A stretch of 64,000 nucleotides of DNA from NCBI GenBank assembly GCA_013284265.1, contig JABTBR010000020.1:1-64000 (forward strand). The letters run 5' to 3'. The position numbers were made by a program, and so were the translations under genes. Within the stretch, counting starts at the first letter, position 1, and the number at the start of each line of letters is the position of its first letter. This stretch comes from Oxalobacteraceae bacterium. Its GTDB lineage: Bacteria > Pseudomonadota > Gammaproteobacteria > Burkholderiales > Burkholderiaceae_D. Of the stretch, positions 29,545 through 38,262 are shown piece by piece. A model generated the notes under the pieces. It was not told the DNA's origin, ran no database searches, and worked only from the letters and a program-made list of their open reading frames with translations.

Positions 29545-30762
29545 TCAGACTGCCTGCCCGGCCGCCACTGCCGATGCCCAGGCCCACTGGAAATTGTAGC
29601 CGCCCAGCCAGCCGGTCACGTCGACCGCCTCGCCGATGAAGTACAGGCCGGGCACCTTGTTGACCATCATGGTTTGCTGCGACAGCTCGCGCGTATCGAC
29701 GCCGCCCCGGGTCACCTCGGCCTTGCGGTAGCCTTCCGAGCCGCTCGGCACGATGGTCCACTGATTGACGGCCGCGCCCAGCTTGCGCAGCGCCGCGTCG
29801 GTCAGATCGGCCAGACGGGCGTCCAGCGCCAGGCCCTGGGCCAGCACCATGCTCTCGGCCAGACGGGTCGGCAGCCATTGCGACATCACATTACCCAGCT
29901 GCTTCTTGAGCGTGCCCTTGCCTTCGATCAGCGTCTCGGCCACATCCAGGTCCGGCAGCAGATTGACGACGATGGGCGTACCTGGCAGCCAGAAGCTGGA
30001 AATTTGCAGGATCGCCGGGCCGGACAGGCCACGGTGGGTAAACAGCAGATCTTCGCGGAAGCGCGCGCCGGTGGCCTTGCGGCCTTTCAGCGAACCCGTT
30101 TCCACATCGACTTCCAGCGCGATGCCGGCCAGATCGGCGAACGGCGCCCAGGCGGCCGCGTCAAAGGTCAGCGGCACCAGCGCCGGGCGCGGTTCCACCA
30201 TCTTCAGGTCGAACTGGGCCGCGATGCGGTAGCCGAAGTCGGTCGCGCCGATTTTCGGGATCGACAGGCCACCGGTCGCGATGACGACGCTATCGGCTTC
30301 GATCTCGCCGCTATCGGTCACCAGCTGGAAGCTGCCGGTCGCGCTTTGCGCGATCGACTCGACCTTGCAAGGCATGCGCCAGTGCACATCGCCGCCGGCG
30401 CACTCGTCCTTGAGCATCTCGATGATCTGCTCGGCGGACTCGTCGCAGAACAACTGGCCCTTGTGCTTTTCGTGGTAAGCGATGCGGTGGCGTTTGACCA
30501 GCGTCAGGAAGTCCTGCGGCGTGTAGCGCGACAGCGCGCTCTTGCAGAAGTGCGGGTTCTCCGACAGGAAATTCTGCGGGCCGGCGTTGATATTGGTGAA
30601 ATTGCAACGGCCGCCGCCGGAGATGCGGATCTTCTCGGCCAGCTTGGAAGCGTGGTCGATCAGCACCACGCTCTTGCCGCGCTTGGCTGCTTCCGCCGCG
30701 CACATCATGCCGGCCGCGCCCGCCCCGATTACTGCCACATCAAACTGTTTCGCCATATTCAA
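29545..30762 (-). CDS. FAD-dependent oxidoreductase, HI0933/YhiN family
   Basis: 405 residues. N-terminal dinucleotide-binding motif VAVIGAGAAGMMCAAEAAKRG, then KIRISGGGRCNFTN, which is diagnostic for the HI0933-like (BaiN/YhiN) flavoprotein family. A second FAD contact is TDSGEIEADSVVIATGG and the C-terminal motif GLYFIGEAVDVTGWLGGYNFQWAWASG-like closes the FAD site. The natural substrate of family members is poorly known. Start MNMAK at 30762; MAKQF two codons later is also possible. Ends about 200 nt before rpsU, same strand. Confidence 0.94.
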   Translation of the reverse strand: MNMAKQFDVAVIGAGAAGMMCAAEAAKRGKSVVLIDHASKLAEKIRISGGGRCNFTNINAGPQNFLSENPHFCKSALSRYTPQDFLTLVKRHRIAYHEKHKGQLFCDESAEQIIEMLKDECAGGDVHWRMPCKVESIAQSATGSFQLVTDSGEIEADSVVIATGGLSIPKIGATDFGYRIAAQFDLKMVEPRPALVPLTFDAAAWAPFADLAGIALEVDVETGSLKGRKATGARFREDLLFTHRGLSGPAILQISSFWLPGTPIVVNLLPDLDVAETLIEGKGTLKKQLGNVMSQWLPTRLAESMVLAQGLALDARLADLTDAALRKLGAAVNQWTIVPSGSEGYRKAEVTRGGVDTRELSQQTMMVNKVPGLYFIGEAVDVTGWLGGYNFQWAWASAVAAGQAV

Positions 30763-30822
30763 TCCCGGTCCTGCATTGTTTCAAAGGCGTGATTGTACTG
30801 TGATGCCGGCGCCCAAGAGCTT

Positions 30823-31824
30823 TTATGCGATCGGTTCACTCACGCGCTGGCGCGATTGCAGGGTGCGCGATACCAGCAGGCATTGCGCCACCTGCTCGGC
30901 GATCGAGTCCGGCACCGGCACCTCGCCCGCCAGCACCGCATGAATCCAGGCCGCCGTGGTGGCCGCGTCCTTTTCTTCCGGCAGCACCGGCAGCGCGCCG
31001 ACGATGGCCTGCTTCTGCACCAGCAGGGTGCGCAGGCCGCCGTGGAACCAGTCGATCTGCTGCGCCTTGTTGGCGTTGGCCACGGTTTCGCCTTCGGTGC
31101 CGCGCATCAGGAAGGCGTCGCCCCGTTCCGGCAAGGCCGCCGTGATGAAGTATTCGCCCAGCATTTCCAGATATTCGGGATGGGTGTAGGACACCAGCCG
31201 CAGCGCCGGCGCGGCGAACGGTTGCATGATCTTCACCAGGGTGTGGGTGGAATTGCGCACGCCCAGAATCCGGCGCAGCGACAGCAGATGGGCCAGCCGT
31301 GGCGCCAGCTTGTCGATGGTAATAAAAGCGGGCTGACCCTTGGCCATGGACTCTTCCGCCTCGGCATGGTCTTGCGCGGCGGCGATGCCCAGCGCGGCGA
31401 ACACCTCCGCCGAGGCCACCCGGCCCAGGTCGGTCGCCACGCCGTGCACCAGCACCGGCACGCCTTCGCGCGCCAGCAGCATGGCCAGCAGCGGCGTCAG
31501 GTTCGCCATCTTGCGCGCCCCGTTGTAGCTGGGAATGGCGATCGGCGCGTACTGGCCCGGCGGCGTGATCAGCGGCGCGAACGAGGCTTCGGCCGCGTCC
31601 AGGAAACCGGCGATCTCTTCCACCGATTCGCCCTTGATGCGCATGGACAGCATGATGCCGCCCAGTTCCAGGTCGGAGACCCGGCCAGCCAGCATGGCCT
31701 GGTACAGATCGTGGGCGTCGTCGCGCGTCATGCTGCGCGCACCGTGTTTGCCGCGGCCGATTTCTTTGATGAATCGGGCCGCCGGGAAGGGAGTATCTGC
31801 TGTGGTCATGGGCAATGTAGTCAT
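30823..31824 (-). CDS. ybiB: YbiB-like DNA-binding protein (TrpD2 family)
   Basis: 333 residues (alternative start at 31809). It has the anthranilate phosphoribosyltransferase-like fold: an N-terminal helical domain with ARSMTRDDAHDLYQAMLAGRV and GGIMLSMRIKGESVEEIAGFLDA, then IPSYNGARKMANLTPLLAMLLAREGVPVLVHG. The catalytic glycine-rich signature of true TrpD is replaced, as in YbiB/TrpD2, which bind nucleic acid and lack transferase activity. It lies 60 nt upstream of the flavoprotein on the same strand. Confidence 0.9.
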   Translation of the reverse strand: MTTLPMTTADTPFPAARFIKEIGRGKHGARSMTRDDAHDLYQAMLAGRVSDLELGGIMLSMRIKGESVEEIAGFLDAAEASFAPLITPPGQYAPIAIPSYNGARKMANLTPLLAMLLAREGVPVLVHGVATDLGRVASAEVFAALGIAAAQDHAEAEESMAKGQPAFITIDKLAPRLAHLLSLRRILGVRNSTHTLVKIMQPFAAPALRLVSYTHPEYLEMLGEYFITAALPERGDAFLMRGTEGETVANANKAQQIDWFHGGLRTLLVQKQAIVGALPVLPEEKDAATTAAWIHAVLAGEVPVPDSIAEQVAQCLLVSRTLQSRQRVSEPIA

Positions 31825-31980
31825 AGGCGAAGCTTACCCGAAAATCGCCGCGAACTGGCTGGCACCGAGCGCGGCCCGAGCGATAGTCAAAAAATAATTG
31901 TATCAATCTTGAATCCATCCGCAACTCCGCGCCGTATATCCCTTGCAGTTCTGTTTTCCCGCCATTTACAGGAGATAGTG

Positions 31981-33486
31981 ATGACCACTTTGTACAACAA
32001 GACCGCGCTAGTCGCAGCCGTACTCGGCACCCTGCTGGCCAGCGCACTGCCCGGCCCGGCCTACGCTTCCAGCCACCGCGAAGCCCCCTTCATCGCCCGC
32101 GCCCCCAAGGTCGATGCCACCGACTTCTATATGTTCCGCAGCTTCGAGCCGGGCCGCGACAAGTTCGTGACCCTGATCGCCAACTACGTGCCGCTGCAGG
32201 ATGCTTACGGCGGCCCCAACTACTTCGCGCTCGATCCGGACGCCCTCTACGAAATCCACATCGACAACGACGGCGACGCCAGGGAAGACCTGACCTTCCA
32301 GTTCCGCTTCAAGAACACCAACAAGGATAGCCAGTTCACCGTGGGCGGCAAGAAGGTATCGATCCCGCTGGTGATCAACGGCGGCGCCATCGACAGCGTC
32401 AACCCGCCCGGCCTGAACGTGCGCGAAACCTATAGCGTCGATGTGGTGCGCGGCACGCGGCGCGGCACCAGCCGGTCCGCCATCACCAACGCCAGCGGCG
32501 GCGCCCGCGAGTTCGACAAACCGGTCGACAACATCGGCAACAAGTCGATTCCCAACTACGCCGCCTACGCCGCCAAGCACGTCTACGACGTCAACATCCC
32601 CGGCTGCGCCACGCCGGCGCGCATGTTCGTCGGCCAGCGCAAGGACTCCTTCGTCGTCAACCTGGGCGAAACCTTCGACCTGATCAACATCAAGGCCCCC
32701 GCCGTCGAATTCCTGGCCAGCGCCGAGAAGAACGCCCGCGACGACCTGGCCGACAAGAACGTCACCTCGATCGAACTGGAAGTGGCCGCCTCCTGCCTGA
32801 CCGCCGCCGGCGGCAGCGATCCGGTGATCGGCGGCTGGACCACGGCCAGCCTGCGCCAGGGCCGTCTGCTCAATCCTACGCCGGGTGGCAACATCGGCGC
32901 CTCGCGCGAAGGCGGCGCCTGGACCCAGGTCTCGCGCCTGGGCATGCCGCTGGTGAATGAGGTGGTCATCGGCCTGAAAGACAAGGACAGGTTCAACCAC
33001 AGCAAGCCATCGGCCGATGCGCAGTTTGCCGATTACGTCACCAATCCAACTCTGCCTGCATTGGTGGAAGTATTGTTCGGCAGCGCCGGCGCCAAGGCCC
33101 CGACCAACTTCCCGCGCAACGACCTGGTGGCCACCTTCCTCACCGGCGTCAAAGGCTTGAACCAGCCGGCCAAGGTCAGCGCCGCCGAAATGCTGCGCCT
33201 GAACACCAGCATCGCCCCCGTGGCAGCCGGTGCGCAAAAGCGTCTGGGCGTGATCGATGGCGACAACGCCGGTTTCCCGAACGGCCGCCGTCCCGGTGAC
33301 GACGTGGTCGACATCGCGCTGCGCGTCGTCATGGGCAAGCTGTGTACCTTGAACCTGGGCTGCGCCCCGGCCGACGCACCGGCGGGCGCGCTGCGCTTTA
33401 CCGACGGCGCCTATCTGGACGACAGCTTCTTCAGCGTCGGTTTCCCCTACCTGAAAACCCCGCTGGCCGGCTCGCCGCAGCAATAA
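31981..33486 (+). CDS. Secreted DUF4331 protein
   Basis: 501 residues from ATG at 31981 (ribosome site AGGAGAT 7 nt upstream). Signal peptide through PGPAYAS, then SSHREAPFIARAPKVDATDFYMFRSFE, the hallmark start of DUF4331. An Asp-rich loop (IDNDGDAREDLTF) resembles a calcium-binding turn. GNKSIPNYAAYAAKHVYDV and the C-terminal RPGDDVVDIALRVVMGKLC are conserved in the family. Periplasmic or extracellular; function unknown. It is followed by a small lipoprotein 10 nt later and, after a repeat-rich gap, by TPR and HupE-like genes. Confidence 0.92.
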   Translation: MTTLYNKTALVAAVLGTLLASALPGPAYASSHREAPFIARAPKVDATDFYMFRSFEPGRDKFVTLIANYVPLQDAYGGPNYFALDPDALYEIHIDNDGDAREDLTFQFRFKNTNKDSQFTVGGKKVSIPLVINGGAIDSVNPPGLNVRETYSVDVVRGTRRGTSRSAITNASGGAREFDKPVDNIGNKSIPNYAAYAAKHVYDVNIPGCATPARMFVGQRKDSFVVNLGETFDLINIKAPAVEFLASAEKNARDDLADKNVTSIELEVAASCLTAAGGSDPVIGGWTTASLRQGRLLNPTPGGNIGASREGGAWTQVSRLGMPLVNEVVIGLKDKDRFNHSKPSADAQFADYVTNPTLPALVEVLFGSAGAKAPTNFPRNDLVATFLTGVKGLNQPAKVSAAEMLRLNTSIAPVAAGAQKRLGVIDGDNAGFPNGRRPGDDVVDIALRVVMGKLCTLNLGCAPADAPAGALRFTDGAYLDDSFFSVGFPYLKTPLAGSPQQ

Positions 33487-33496
33487 GGAGATCGTC

Positions 33497-33739
33497 ATGA
33501 ACAAGCTGATTGTGATCATGGCAGTCGCGCTGGGCATCAGCGCCTGCGGCGGCAGCAGCACCAGCGCCGGCGGTGGAGGCGGCGACATGCCCACCACGCC
33601 GCCGCCAGCGACGACCGACGCCTTCACCAGCGCCGTCACAACGCTCGCCGCAACGGCGCCGGAAGATACCGAACCGGCGGCAGTGGAAACAGCGGCAGTG
33701 ACCGCACCGGAGGACAGCGAGCCGGTGGCGCTGAATTAG
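33497..33739 (+). CDS. Small repeat-containing lipoprotein
   Basis: 80 residues. Signal peptide with lipobox ISAC (cysteine at residue 17), then a Gly-rich linker and a Pro/Thr/Ala-rich acidic tail containing two copies of TAPED(T/S)EP. No structured domain is expected. AAGGAGA lies before the start, 10 nt after the DUF4331 stop, so the two are surely co-transcribed. It could tether or accompany the DUF4331 protein at the membrane. Confidence 0.75.
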   Translation: MNKLIVIMAVALGISACGGSSTSAGGGGGDMPTTPPPATTDAFTSAVTTLAATAPEDTEPAAVETAAVTAPEDSEPVALN

Positions 33740-33774
33740 ATCGTTGTCGGAGCGCGCGGGCCGCTGTTTTTTAA

Positions 33775-33909
33775 AACCCAAGGCAAAGAGCCGGGGGCGT
33801 AAAACAAAACCCACGGCAAAGAGCTGGGGGCCGGTCCCATGGGACCGGCGGGGCGCAGCCCCTCCCCGGACCCCGGGTCAGACCCCAGGGGTACGCCGTG
33901 GGTTTAAAA
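33775..33909. repeat. Intergenic ACCCACGGC repeat, copy 1 (long form)
   Basis: Partial unit followed by a complete unit: ACCCACGGCAAAGAGCTGG, inner palindrome GGCCGGTCCC-ATG-GGACCGGC, GGGGCGCAGCCCCTC, GGGTCAGACCCC, and the inverted end TACGCCGTGGGTTT. Same family as the copies at 37722, 39479, 44826, 57179 and 61660. Always between genes. Confidence 0.85.
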
Positions 33910-33942
33910 ACGTGCAGCAGCCCGTGAACTCCGTAAAACCCA

Positions 33943-34037
33943 GGGGTCAGGTCTGTCATTTGGACACAACCTGAACACTTAAAGCCCAAAGAAAACAATA
34001 ACTGCTGGGTTCGTGTCCGAATGCCAGACCTGACCCC
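33943..34037. repeat. MITE-like inverted-repeat element, 95 bp
   Basis: Ends are 13-bp perfect inverted repeats GGGGTCAGGTCTG / CAGACCTGACCCC, and the pairing extends imperfectly inward through ATTTGGACAC / GTGTCCGAAT. The non-coding centre is AT-rich. The layout is that of a small non-autonomous element or REP-type doublet. Confidence 0.7.
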
Positions 34038-34094
34038 GCCCTTCCGCGCGTTCGGCCTGCACCTGAGACACCTGAACCTTATGCGTAGATCGCC

Positions 34095-35276
34095 ATGAAC
34101 GCCATTTCCCTTATTCGCCGCTTGGCCGCACTGTGCCTGCTCCCCCTGTCGCTGCACGCAGCGCCCTACCTGCCCGCCTCCGGCAACACGGTAGTCGAAA
34201 CCCTGTCGCGGCGCGACACGCCACGGCAACAGGAGCTGCGCCAGTTGCGCGCCCAGCTGAACGCGGCGCCACAAAACCTGCAACTGGCCACCAGCCTCGC
34301 GCAGCGCTACCTGGAATTGAGCCGCAGCGAAACCGATCCGCGCTACCTCGGCTACGCCCAGGCCGCGCTGGCGCCGTGGTGGAATACTCCCGCCCCTCCG
34401 ACACCGGTGCGCCTGCTGCGTGCCACGTTGCTGCAAACCACCCATCACTTCGACGCCGCGCTGAGCGACCTCGCCGCCGTCGTCGCGGCGGAACCCAACA
34501 ACGTCCAGGCCTGGCTCACGCAGGCCACCGTGCTCACCGTCCAGGGCGACTATCCACGCGCCACCGCCAGCTGCGCGCGCGTGTCGAACCTGGCCGCGCC
34601 GCTGGTGGCCATCGGCTGCATCGCCAACGTGGCCGCCGCCACTGGCCGCCTGGCCAAGGCGGAAGCGCTGCTAGCCACCACGCTGGCGCGCAGCGATGCC
34701 GATCCCGAGCTGCAAACCTGGAGCCTGACCCTGCTCGCCGAAATGGCCGGCCACCGGGGCGACGCCGCCACCGCACAAGCACGCTACCTGCGCGCCCTCA
34801 AGCTGGCCCCGCGCGACAGCTATCTGCTGGGCGCCTATGCCGACTTCCTGCTCGACCAGAACCGGCCCGCCGAAGTTCTCACCCTGCTCAAAGGCATGGA
34901 CCGCATCGACGCCCTGCTGCTACGCCGCGCGCTGGCCCTGCGGCGCCTGCCCGGCATGCAAGCGGAACTGGCGTCCGCCGACGCCGAACTGCAAGCCCGC
35001 TTCCAGGCCGCCGCCCTGCGCGGCGACAGCGTGCACCAGCGCGAGCAGGCGCGCCACGCCCTGCATGTGCGCGCCGATGCCCGCGCCGCGCTCAAACTCG
35101 CACAGCAAAACTGGGCCGTGCAGAAGGAAAGCGCCGACCTGCGCATCTACCTGGAAGCGGCCCTGCAAGCGCGCGACCCGGCCGCCGCCAAGCCTGCCAT
35201 CGAATGGGCCGAGCGCCATGCGGTCGAAGACATCGCCATCCAACAACTGCTGCAACAACTACGCAAGAGGACCTGA
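34095..35276 (+). CDS. Periplasmic TPR-repeat protein
   Basis: 393 residues with a signal peptide (ends near LSLHAAP). Several tetratricopeptide hairpins follow, for example LQLATSLAQRYLELSR, FDAALSDLAAVVAAEPNNVQAWLTQATVL, and GDAATAQARYLRALKLAPRDSYLLGAYADFLLDQNRPAEVL. It should act as a protein-protein scaffold in the periplasm. The stop overlaps the start of the HupE-like gene (TGATG), so the two are translationally coupled. The substrate or partner is unknown. Confidence 0.88.
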   Translation: MNAISLIRRLAALCLLPLSLHAAPYLPASGNTVVETLSRRDTPRQQELRQLRAQLNAAPQNLQLATSLAQRYLELSRSETDPRYLGYAQAALAPWWNTPAPPTPVRLLRATLLQTTHHFDAALSDLAAVVAAEPNNVQAWLTQATVLTVQGDYPRATASCARVSNLAAPLVAIGCIANVAAATGRLAKAEALLATTLARSDADPELQTWSLTLLAEMAGHRGDAATAQARYLRALKLAPRDSYLLGAYADFLLDQNRPAEVLTLLKGMDRIDALLLRRALALRRLPGMQAELASADAELQARFQAAALRGDSVHQREQARHALHVRADARAALKLAQQNWAVQKESADLRIYLEAALQARDPAAAKPAIEWAERHAVEDIAIQQLLQQLRKRT

Positions 35277-36526
35277 TGAAAACCTTCCGCCTGCTGCTGT
35301 GCACCCTGCTCGTCATCCTGGCCGCGCCCGCGCATGCCCACAAGCCGAGCGATAGCTATCTGACCCTCAGCACCAGCGCCGACGCCAAAAGCCAGCAACT
35401 GGAAGGCCGCTGGGACATCGCCCTGCGCGACCTGGACTACGCCATCGGCCTGGATAGCGATGGCGACGGACAGCTCACCTGGGACGAAGTCCGCAGCCGC
35501 CACGCCGACATCGCGGCCTATGCGCTGGCACGCCTGCAGATCTCCACCGACGCCGGCACGCTTCCGGCCAACAGCGCTCAGTGCACCGTCAAGGCCGCGG
35601 AGCAGCTGCTGGATCGTCATACCGACGGCACTTACACCGTGCTGCGTTTCCACGCCAGCTGCCCCGCCAACCTCGATTCGCTGCAAGTCAACTACCGCCT
35701 GTTCGCCGACCTCGATCCCCAGCACCGCGGCCTGCTGCGCATCGAACAGCGCGACGCCGGCACCATCACCGCCATCCTCGGACCGGATCAGCCGCAACAG
35801 CGCTTCACCCTCGGCAGCCCGAACCCGCTGCGCCAGTTCCTCGACTATGTGCGCCACGGCACCTGGCATATCTGGATCGGCGCCGACCACATCCTGTTCC
35901 TGCTGTCGTTGCTGCTGCCCGCCGTACTGCCGGCGGCATTGCCCGCCATGCGCCGCCTCACATCGCCATGGCCTCGCGAAGTTCATGCGGCCGGTGCCCC
36001 GCCCCCTGCGGCCGCAACGCCGCTTCCCATCCCCACCGCACCCGCCCTGAGCCTGCGCGCCGCCTTCATCGACGTGCTCAAGGTCGTCACCGCCTTCACG
36101 CTGGCGCACTCGCTCACGCTGACGCTGGCCAGCCTGTCGCTGCTGTCGCTGCCCTCGCGCTGGGTCGAATCGGCGATCGCCGCCTCGGTGGTCATCGCCG
36201 CGCTCAACAACATCTGGCCGCTGTTCCCCGGCCGCCGCCCGCTGGCCGCCTTCGTGTTCGGCCTGATCCACGGCTTCGGCTTTGCCAGCGTGCTGGCCGA
36301 CCTGGGCCTGCCGCAAGGCACCCTGCTGATGAGCTTGTTTGGCTTCAATCTGGGCGTCGAACTGGGCCAGTTGGCCATCGTGGCCGCCTTCCTACCCTGC
36401 GCCTTCCTGCTGCGCCGCAGCCGGGTCTATCGCGGCCTGCTGACGGGCGGCTCGGCCCTGATCGCGCTGCTGGCCGGGGTCTGGCTGGTCGAGCGCGCCT
36501 TCGATCTGCGGCTGCTGCCACTGTGA
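35276..36526 (+). CDS. HupE/UreJ-like membrane protein with EF-hand loop
   Basis: 416 residues. Signal peptide (to AHAHK), a periplasmic domain with a textbook 12-residue EF-hand loop at 60-71 (DSDGDGQLTWDE), then at least six membrane helices. The HupE_UreJ_2 core is HIWIGADHILFLLSLLLP, FTLAHSLTLTLASLSLL and VFGLIHGFGFASVLADLGLP with conserved His and Asp. HupE and UreJ are linked to nickel transport, but this second subgroup has no proven substrate. It is coupled to the TPR gene upstream. Confidence 0.88.
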   Translation: MKTFRLLLCTLLVILAAPAHAHKPSDSYLTLSTSADAKSQQLEGRWDIALRDLDYAIGLDSDGDGQLTWDEVRSRHADIAAYALARLQISTDAGTLPANSAQCTVKAAEQLLDRHTDGTYTVLRFHASCPANLDSLQVNYRLFADLDPQHRGLLRIEQRDAGTITAILGPDQPQQRFTLGSPNPLRQFLDYVRHGTWHIWIGADHILFLLSLLLPAVLPAALPAMRRLTSPWPREVHAAGAPPPAAATPLPIPTAPALSLRAAFIDVLKVVTAFTLAHSLTLTLASLSLLSLPSRWVESAIAASVVIAALNNIWPLFPGRRPLAAFVFGLIHGFGFASVLADLGLPQGTLLMSLFGFNLGVELGQLAIVAAFLPCAFLLRRSRVYRGLLTGGSALIALLAGVWLVERAFDLRLLPL

Positions 36527-36625
36527 CGCGGCCGGGGACAAAAGCCGTACTGCCGAGACCAGAACGGCGTATTTCAGCTACACTATGATCCCCCGGAACG
36601 CATTCATTGTAGAGAAGCAAGAATC

Positions 36626-37684
36626 ATGATCTCCCCAGACATCGAAAATATCAACGTCACCTCGTTCGCGCCGATGCCGTCGCCAGAGGTGCTGCACGCA
36701 TCGCTGCCACTGACCGACAGCGCCTCCGAGACCGTGATGAAGGGGCGCGAAGCCCTGCGCAACATCATCGACCGCAAGGACAAGCGCCTGTTCGTCGTCG
36801 TCGGCCCCTGCTCCATCCACGATCCGGTCGCCGGTCTGGATTACGCGCGCCGCCTCAAGCAGCTGCAGGCCGAAGTGGCCGATACCATGCTGCTGGTCAT
36901 GCGCGTCTACTTTGAAAAACCGCGTACCACCACCGGCTGGAAGGGTTACATCAACGACCCGGACATGGACGACTCCTTCCGCGTCAACGTCGGTATGGAA
37001 AAGGCGCGCCAGTTCCTGCTGGACGTGTGCGAGCTGGGCCTGCCCACCGCCACCGAAGCGCTCGATCCGATCTCGCCGCAATACCTGGGCGACCTGATCG
37101 CCTGGACCGCGATCGGCGCGCGCACCACCGAATCGCAAACCCACCGCGAAATGTCGTCCGGCCTGTCCACCCCGGTCGGCTTCAAGAACGGCACCGACGG
37201 CGACATCAGCATCGCCATCAACGCCATCCTGTCGTCGGCGCACCCGCACTCCTTCCTGGGCATTAACAGCCAGGGCAATGTCGCCATCGTGCGTACCCGC
37301 GGCAACGCCTACGGCCACGTGGTGCTGCGCGGCGGCGACGGCCGTCCCAACTACGACTCGGTCTCCATCGCGATCGCCGAACAGGCGCTGGAAAAGGCCA
37401 AGCTGCCCGCCAACCTGGTGGTCGACTGCTCGCATGCCAACAGCTACAAGAAGCCGGAACTGCAACCGCTGGTGATGGCCGACGTGGTCAACCAGATCGT
37501 GCACGGCAACCGTTCGCTGGTCGGCGTGATGATCGAATCGAACATCGTCGGCGGCAACCAGAAGATCCCGAGCGATCTGAGCGAGCTGAAATACGGCTGC
37601 TCGGTGACCGACGGCTGCATCGACTGGGACACCACCGAAAAAATGCTGCGCGACGCGCATGCGGTGCTGCGCCAGCGGCCTTAA
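36626..37684 (+). CDS. aroG: 3-deoxy-7-phosphoheptulonate synthase, class I
   Basis: 352 residues, normal for a type I DAHP synthase of the AroG/AroF/AroH family. It condenses phosphoenolpyruvate and erythrose 4-phosphate, the first step of the shikimate pathway. Motifs: LFVVVGPCSIHDP, MRVYFEKPRTTTGWKGYINDP, GARTTESQTHREMSSGLSTPVGFKNGT, LRGG and VDCSHANS. Which aromatic amino acid inhibits it cannot be told with certainty. Downstream is a repeat block; upstream is the HupE-like gene with 99 nt between. Confidence 0.97.
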   Translation: MISPDIENINVTSFAPMPSPEVLHASLPLTDSASETVMKGREALRNIIDRKDKRLFVVVGPCSIHDPVAGLDYARRLKQLQAEVADTMLLVMRVYFEKPRTTTGWKGYINDPDMDDSFRVNVGMEKARQFLLDVCELGLPTATEALDPISPQYLGDLIAWTAIGARTTESQTHREMSSGLSTPVGFKNGTDGDISIAINAILSSAHPHSFLGINSQGNVAIVRTRGNAYGHVVLRGGDGRPNYDSVSIAIAEQALEKAKLPANLVVDCSHANSYKKPELQPLVMADVVNQIVHGNRSLVGVMIESNIVGGNQKIPSDLSELKYGCSVTDGCIDWDTTEKMLRDAHAVLRQRP

Positions 37685-37721
37685 GAAGTATTTGGCCGGC
37701 GGGCCGGCGGCTCAACTTAAC

Positions 37722-37787
37722 ACCCACGGCAAAGAGCCGGGGTCTGACCCGCCGGGTCAGACCCCAGGGTTACGCCCTGGGGTCTAA
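37722..37787. repeat. Intergenic ACCCACGGC repeat, copy 2 (short form)
   Basis: ACCCACGGCAAAGAGCCGG, then the perfect palindrome GGGTCTGACCC-GCC-GGGTCAGACCC, then AGGGTTACGCC. The right end is degenerate (CTGGGGTCT in place of GTGGGTTT). Located downstream of aroG. Confidence 0.8.
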
Positions 37788-37791
37788 GAAA

Positions 37792-37915
37792 GCCGCCGGC
37801 CCTTTGCGTTTTAAGAGCGCCGCCGGCCCTTTGCGTTTTAAGAGCGCCGCCGGCCCCTTTGCGTTTTAAGAGCGCCGCCGGCCCCTTGGGTTTTAGGAGC
37901 GCCGCCGGCCCTTTG
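37792..37915. repeat. 27-bp tandem repeat, about 4.7 copies
   Basis: Unit GCCGCCGGCCCTTTGCGTTTT plus AAGAGC, repeated head to tail with one C insertion in the third unit and two changes in the fourth; the fifth unit is partial. There are no spacers, so it is not a CRISPR array. It sits between aroG and the convergent NirD-like gene. Confidence 0.85.
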
Positions 37916-37932
37916 GCTGACAGCCCCTCCTC

Positions 37933-38262
37933 CTACCCCAGCACCATCACCCTCTGCGCCACCCCCAAACTCCCCGCCAGCGCCGCCTCGGCCTTGCTGG
38001 CCGGCGCGCACAGCTCTTCCAGGTCCAGATAGACCCTGCCCTCTTCCAGCTTCACCGAATAGGTGCGCGCACCGTCCTGCGGCGGCCAGCGCGGTCCGCC
38101 CTGGTGCGCTGGCCCGTCCAGCGCGGCCAGCACCACCTCCTCATCGGCGCGATACAGCAAGGCGCCCGGCAGCTCCTGCCACCCCAGCCCGCGCGGCACC
38201 AGCCGCATACCGTGCAGCGGAATGTCCTTCAGCCTGCAAATCATTTTCCATTGTTCCGACAT
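37933..38262 (-). CDS. NirD/Rieske-fold-like protein lacking cluster ligands
   Basis: 109 residues from ATG at 38262, after GGGAGGACGAGCTC. WKMICRLKDIPLHGMRLV is the usual start of NirD-type Rieske-fold proteins. LDGPAHQGGPRW occupies the place of the first ligand motif (usually CPHKGGP), but the cysteine is an alanine. The second Cys-x2-His is missing where VKLEEGRVYLDLEELCAP follows. So the fold may be kept without a 2Fe-2S cluster. No nitrite reductase large subunit is adjacent, although a nitrate-type transporter lies 1.3 kb away. Assignment is moderate; an unrelated small protein is possible. Confidence 0.6.
   Translation of the reverse strand: MSEQWKMICRLKDIPLHGMRLVPRGLGWQELPGALLYRADEEVVLAALDGPAHQGGPRWPPQDGARTYSVKLEEGRVYLDLEELCAPASKAEAALAGSLGVAQRVMVLG

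Noticed and set aside
30793-31980. N-terminal extension of the DUF4331 protein
   Set aside because: The frame is open by chance across the ybiB gene; the signal peptide and ribosome site place the start at 31981.
37792-37915. Tandem repeat considered as a CRISPR array
   Set aside because: Units abut with no spacers and there are no cas genes.
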